In this document: piece by piece, positions 57,301 to 63,300 of the stretch | How the letters are laid out: each line of letters starts with the position of its first letter | How positions within the stretch are numbered: the first letter of the stretch is position 1 | Origin: Bimastos eiseni | Lineage: Eukaryota; Annelida; Clitellata; Crassiclitellata; Lumbricidae | Length of the DNA stretch: 64,000 nucleotides | NCBI GenBank assembly: GCA_959347315.1 | Contig: OY365806.1 | Span: 39,436,903-39,500,902, forward strand | Direction of reading: 5' to 3' | Position numbers and translations under genes: made by a program | The notes under the pieces: generated by a model | Told to the model about the DNA's origin: nothing | The model's database searches: none | What the model saw: only the letters and a program-made list of their open reading frames with translations

Positions 57301-60300
57301 TTTCTTTCTCTCTTTCTTTCTTTCTTGCTTTCATCGTGCAATCTCAGCAGTCTTTGGCAGTTGCTCATGAGACATGGCCATTCTTTCTCTATTTCACCCC
57401 TCCCTAAGATCTACACCCTGGTTAAATAGAGCATTTTTAAGGCAATAAACCCTAACTTGAATTAAGTTCATGTTGCAAAACTTTAAATTGTGTGAAATCG
57501 TGCTGTAGAATTGTTTTCCTGTTTTTGTTACTTATTTGCTAGAATATGATGTTCTGCTGAGCTTGTGAGATCTTATGCTACATTGAACTATTTGTTGAAT
57601 TTCCGCAGATGACTGTTTATCTGTACAACTGGGCGGCTGATCTTGCCAGTACACTGGAGCGCCAGTTGATGAGACAGGTGCAGTGGCATAATGCCCGATC
57701 TCATCTTCTCACCTGTCTTGTGACTCAGAAGATGGGACTCTTCCAGCATTCCCTGTTTGGTGACTTACCTTCTGATCTAATGGTCTGTAGCATCAAACGT
57801 CAATCTTTTGTTTTTGACTAGAAAAACTAACCAATATGCAACTTTTATGTAGAATTAAGCATACTTTCAGATTGCTCACAAAATCTTTTCATCATGATCT
57901 GCCAATGTCTACTGTTATAAGAAGCATATCTAGTACTTTACTGTAAAAAAGTTGACTAATTCTAATAAAACTATGAGAGGGTTGGTTATATTGTCTTTGT
58001 TGAATTTATTGATGTCTGAATCTGTTTTGAAGTGCCATCAGTTGGTGCCTACTGTATTATTTTAATGGTACTATTACAGCTTTAAGAATAGACTTGATGA
58101 ATGTGAGCAGGCTAACTAGAAATGGAATATCCATTGACATGACTGGTCATGAGATGGGTTCTAGTATGCAGTTCGGTGCGGACAATTCGGCACAGACAAT
58201 TCATGATATATGCATAGCATTTAAATTTCAATGTCCAATGTCCTGTTTCTCTATTAACTCTGTCATCAATCCAACTTCCATTTATGTAAATATTATTTGC
58301 ATTAATCCAACTTCTAGTCTAATATTTTTGTCAATCCAACTTCTATATTAACCTAGAATTATACTCATTATCATGCATGCTTTTCCACTGCTGTCAGTCC
58401 ACCGCAGCGTGTGTAAGTTCTTGTAGTGGCTTTTTCGTCCAGTCCATGATGTTATCCATCCACTTGGCGGCCATATCTTCTTTTGTATGTTCCCTCCATT
58501 CTGCCAAACATTAGAGTCTTTATCTTCCTTTCATCGCTCATTCTGAAAATGTGTCCAAATAACCCTAGCTTTCTTTGTACTATTTTTTACATTAAGATCT
58601 CTTTTATAGGGATTCGTCTGTACAGTTCCGCGTTGCTCACTATTTGTGTCCATCCTATTCTTAATATCTTCCTATAGCATTTTCTTTCAAAGGCTAAGAC
58701 TTTCTTTTCCATGTCTTTTGTCATCACCCAGGCCTCGCATCCGTACAGCATGCTGCTGAACACGCAAGTTTGTAGGACCCTTAGTTTAGTTTCTTTGCAT
58801 ATACTTCTGCTTTTCCACACTTTTTCCATCACTTTTAGTGTCGCTGTTGCCTTTGCGGCTCTGGCTGCAATCTCTTTCTTACAATCCAGATTATACGCCA
58901 TATTGCTACCCAGGTAATTGAATTTTTCTACGCTTTCCAATTGAGTTCCATCTACAGTCAACCTCCATGCCGGGCTCTTTTCTCTGAAAACCATTGTTTT
59001 TGTCTTGTCAAAGTTCATTTCTAGGCCATATCTCTTAACCTCTTCATTCAGTGTTGTCTGTTCCAGTCTCTGTTCATCCTCGTCAATTGGGTCGATGTCA
59101 TCGGCACAGCAAAGATTATTGAAGCCAGTGCCGCTGACCCTTATTCCTCAATCTTCTTCTCTGATCTTGTCTAAGACTCTTTCCAAGAGTATGATGATGG
59201 TGCTCGGTGAAATCGGGTCAACCTGTCTTGTACCTTTGTACTGAACCATGTTCCCGTCTCGTCACGCACTCTCTCCGATGCTCTTGCTTTGCTGTTTATC
59301 TCCTCTACTAAGCGAGTCAGCTTGTTGTCGACTCCATATGATTTCAGCACCACCCACAGTGCGTTCTGATTTATGCTGTCGAAGGCCTTTTTGAAATCTA
59401 CAAAGCAGTTGTAAATTCTTTTGTTTTTCCTTCTAGCCTTTTCTCCAATCAGCCTTAGTGATAATATCTGTTGTATTGTGCTTCTGTCCCTTCTGAACCC
59501 TGCTTGTTCGTCTCTAAATATTCCTCCGTCTGTTTTCTAATTCTTTCCATTAGTATCATCATCAGCACTTTGCTGAGATCGTTCTGTAGTTGCAACAATC
59601 TAGTGCATTCCCTTTTTGTGGATTATGACTATGATTGATTTCTTCCATTCTTCCAGAGTATGCCCCTCCTTCCATATGGCGTTGTAGATCTTGTGAAGTT
59701 CTTTTGTCAATGTATCGCCTCCATTTTTTATCATCTCACCTGTAATCTCGTCGGGCTCTTGTTGTTCTTCAGCTGTTGTATAGCTCTTATCACTTACTCT
59801 TCTGAAATACTGTTATCCGTGTCTTCAGCTGGTGGTGATATTTCTTTTAGCTCGTTGATTACATGCTTTATGGTGTCCTGATCTGTCGGTGCTCTATATA
59901 GACTGCTGCAATATTGCGTCCACCTCTGCATGATGCCCACTCTGTCCATGATAGTCCTGTTCTCGTCATCTCTGATTGCTGGAATTTTTTGTTGCTATCT
60001 GTTGTTTACGCTTCTTATCAATTTATATGCCTCTCTTGTTTTGTGTTCTCCATGGTATTTTTCTATATCCATATATTGAGCTTCTAACCATTTGGCTTTA
60101 TCTTCTCTCGCTGCTTTCCGTACCTTCCCACCGATAACACCTCCTTGGTGACTTTGATCCTTCTTTCAGTAGCTGACTTCTCAATCCAACCCCGATTTCT
60201 CGATTGGGATCGCGGACCTTTTTTATCAGAGCGACGTCCAAGCCGGCATGTTTGTGTGTCTGGTTTCTGTGTCAGCAGATTTCAATCATGTTTGATATTT

Positions 60301-63300
60301 ATTGTCAGTGCATCGACACTCATATGACAGACCCTCCTTTTATATCCTGGCTTGGGTACCGGCTCAAGGTGCAATCCACTCAAAGTGCAGACCTGTCCTC
60401 AAGGCAAGGTGTGCCTCCCACGTTAGCCAGCCGTTTCAGGGTTCCACCTCGCGTAGCGCCCTAGATGGTACTTCGGTCGAAACCTTCACCATTGATGGCA
60501 TAGTTTCAGCGAGCGATCCCCTACTTTATCTGTTGCCACCCTCTCACCACGATGAGGTATGGGTCGGACTTGAGATGGATATATTCATCAGTTCAACTTA
60601 TATATAAAAACAAGAATTATTGTCACCAAACCAACTTCTAGTTAACCAATATGTTTTTTATCAATCTAATTTCTATTTAAGCAAGAATATTTTCATCAAT
60701 CCAACTTCTATTTAAGAAAAGCAGTTTCATCAATCCACTTCCATTTAAGCAAGTGTTGCAATGGGCAAATAATTTAAAACACTAAACACTAAATTACCAG
60801 TTCTTCAATTCTCTTTAAATTTTGATTTCAAATGATCTTCTATTCACACTGAATTGTCCAGCTCTGAATCGTCCTGCTCTGAATTGCCCTGCTCTAACTT
60901 GTCCTGATCTGAATTGTCCTGCTCTAAATTGTCCAGCTATCATCAGATGTAAACCGCCTACATTCAGATGTTGAATGAATAACTTATCAGTTAAAGACAG
61001 GATGTCCTTGTTCTTGGATGGAGGTTTGGAGGTGTTACAGGATATTTGGATGGGTCTTTATGCTTTATTGTCATCTAGGTCATCATGATCAGACTAGATT
61101 GACAGTGACATTTTTGGGCCATATAAGCAACGGAAGACGACCTTGTTGATGCACTGTTTCGTGTAAAATTTCATGAGCACTGATGGACCTAGCCAGTAAA
61201 TGTCCCTGTCTGCTGACTGTAGGATTCAAATCCATTCCTTTTGACAATCGGGGATGTTGACCATCTCGTCAAGTCAACCGCTGTGCCACAGAGTCACCTC
61301 CAGAAGATCCGCAACCGTAGTGGAAGCGTAGCTTCATCTCGGATTGCTCACCTGGCCCCTCTGATGCCCCTCGGGCCGCAATTTGATGAGCTCTATCGTG
61401 ACTTTCAACCCCCTTGCCCCATGCACAAGACCACCTATGGAGGACTGCGTGACCTTCTGCATCGACATGGAGCTCAGGCACTGGAGCTGAGGAGCCTGGA
61501 AAGAAAGGGTAATAATCAATCATCAGTATTTGATATGTTTAGTAATATTGTAATCATGAATTTTCTGTTCTTACTATTTCATCTATTGATATTTTTAGAT
61601 AATGATCAATTAATTAATGATTAATTAATTAATTAATCATTAATCAATTAATTAATCATTAATCATCAATTATAATATTTATTTTAACTCCAGTTGTTGC
61701 TTTCAGTTTCTTGTATTTATCTTGTTGTGATGCCTCTTTTTTTACTTGATAAGGCATCAATTATTTCTTGAGAATTTAGTTATAATTATAGTCTGTAGTC
61801 CCTGGAAGACTCTATATGTATACAGAGGGGTCAATGGAGCTGTGTTAGGCGTCTTTATTTGCTATTGCTTGGCACTAAGTCTGCATAAATCTACTTTTTA
61901 CAGAGAATGAAAAGTGTAAGAAACTGGAGGAGCTTTACAAAAGCTGGCAACAGAGGTCGTCATCCACACCAGTTGTTTCTGTGAGTTACGTAACAGACTC
62001 CAATTGAGATGATGTAACATGATGAAATAATTTTACAATTACAAATAAATGTTTTGTTCACTCATTTTTTGAATCAACATTAAATTTATTTGTTGGATGT
62101 GCTTTTAGGTACATTGTTTGTGTCAAGACAAGTTTTGTTACCTTTACAGGGATTACTTACAAGATGTTTGTTTGTCTGTTTGTTTGTGCGTTTGTTTGTC
62201 TGTTTGTTTGTGCATTTGTTTGTCTGTTTGTTTGTCTGTTTGTTTGTCTGTTTATTTGTCTGTTTGTTTGTCTGTTTGTTTGTCTGTTTGTTTGTCTGTT
62301 TGTTTGTGCGTTTGTTTGTGCGTTTGTTTGTCTGTGTTTGTTGGAATAGGCTTATGCCTCAACTGTTATGTGGCACCTTTATGAGTATATATTACATGTT
62401 CTGCCTTGTTTTTTCCAATCTTGCATTATTTTCATGTTAAATTTAGGAGGACTTGTTGAATCTGTTGAAGCAGTCATCTCGTGTGATCCACTACGTCTCG
62501 ACGCCCCTTCTCTTCAGTCCACTTTGGCTGCGACAGAGTTTCACCAAAATTGACATGGTGGCACCTGCAAGAAGAGAAAGTATGCTGGACTCAAAACTGC
62601 CGGTAATAAACAGGACATCTCTTACGCTTTCCGAATTCAACTGCTCAAGAAATTAATTTCTTAGACAAGTACGAGGTCCGTTGCTACTGTATGACGACTT
62701 CACTGAGACATATAACTGGGATCATGCTTGAAATATCCTGACTAAGTCAGAGGGAGTTTGAAAATTGGTTTAATATTGGATTAAGTTAGAAGTGATGAAT
62801 TATTTTGTACTGAATATTTATCTCAAACAGTACCAGAGTTACTTGATTTTAATATGTATATCACTATATGAAAGCAGATCAGACCATCAATCAAGAACTA
62901 AATGAATCAATCGATGAGCAGATATAAGAAAATTTCAGAATTTTGGTCCTGTGACTGAAAAAGCTTGTTCATCATGTTATTAGGTATTACCAGAAAAGGC
63001 AATCAGAGGAACCTGTTGTTGAGAAATGCTAGGTCTGAACAATAACAACTGATTTTAAATGTTGTGGTTGGCCAGAGTTCAGTATTTATAAACTATGAGC
63101 CCCAATTGAAGGAAGAGATTCTTTGCTGAAAGGAAGTCGGGGCTATGATTTAAGTAAAAGGTTTATTTGCTCATATCTTGAATTATTAGTTGCATGTGTG
63201 TCCAAAGTTCTGAACTCTATAAACTCTCTGTAGGATTGAACTTGGTGTTTTTGTTATCCAGGTCACTGGAGACCAATGCATTAATCAGAGGTGTCCTAGA

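Noticed and set aside
62090..62440. [10 protein letters not shown] frame
   Set aside because: Translation of a GTTTGTCT microsatellite.
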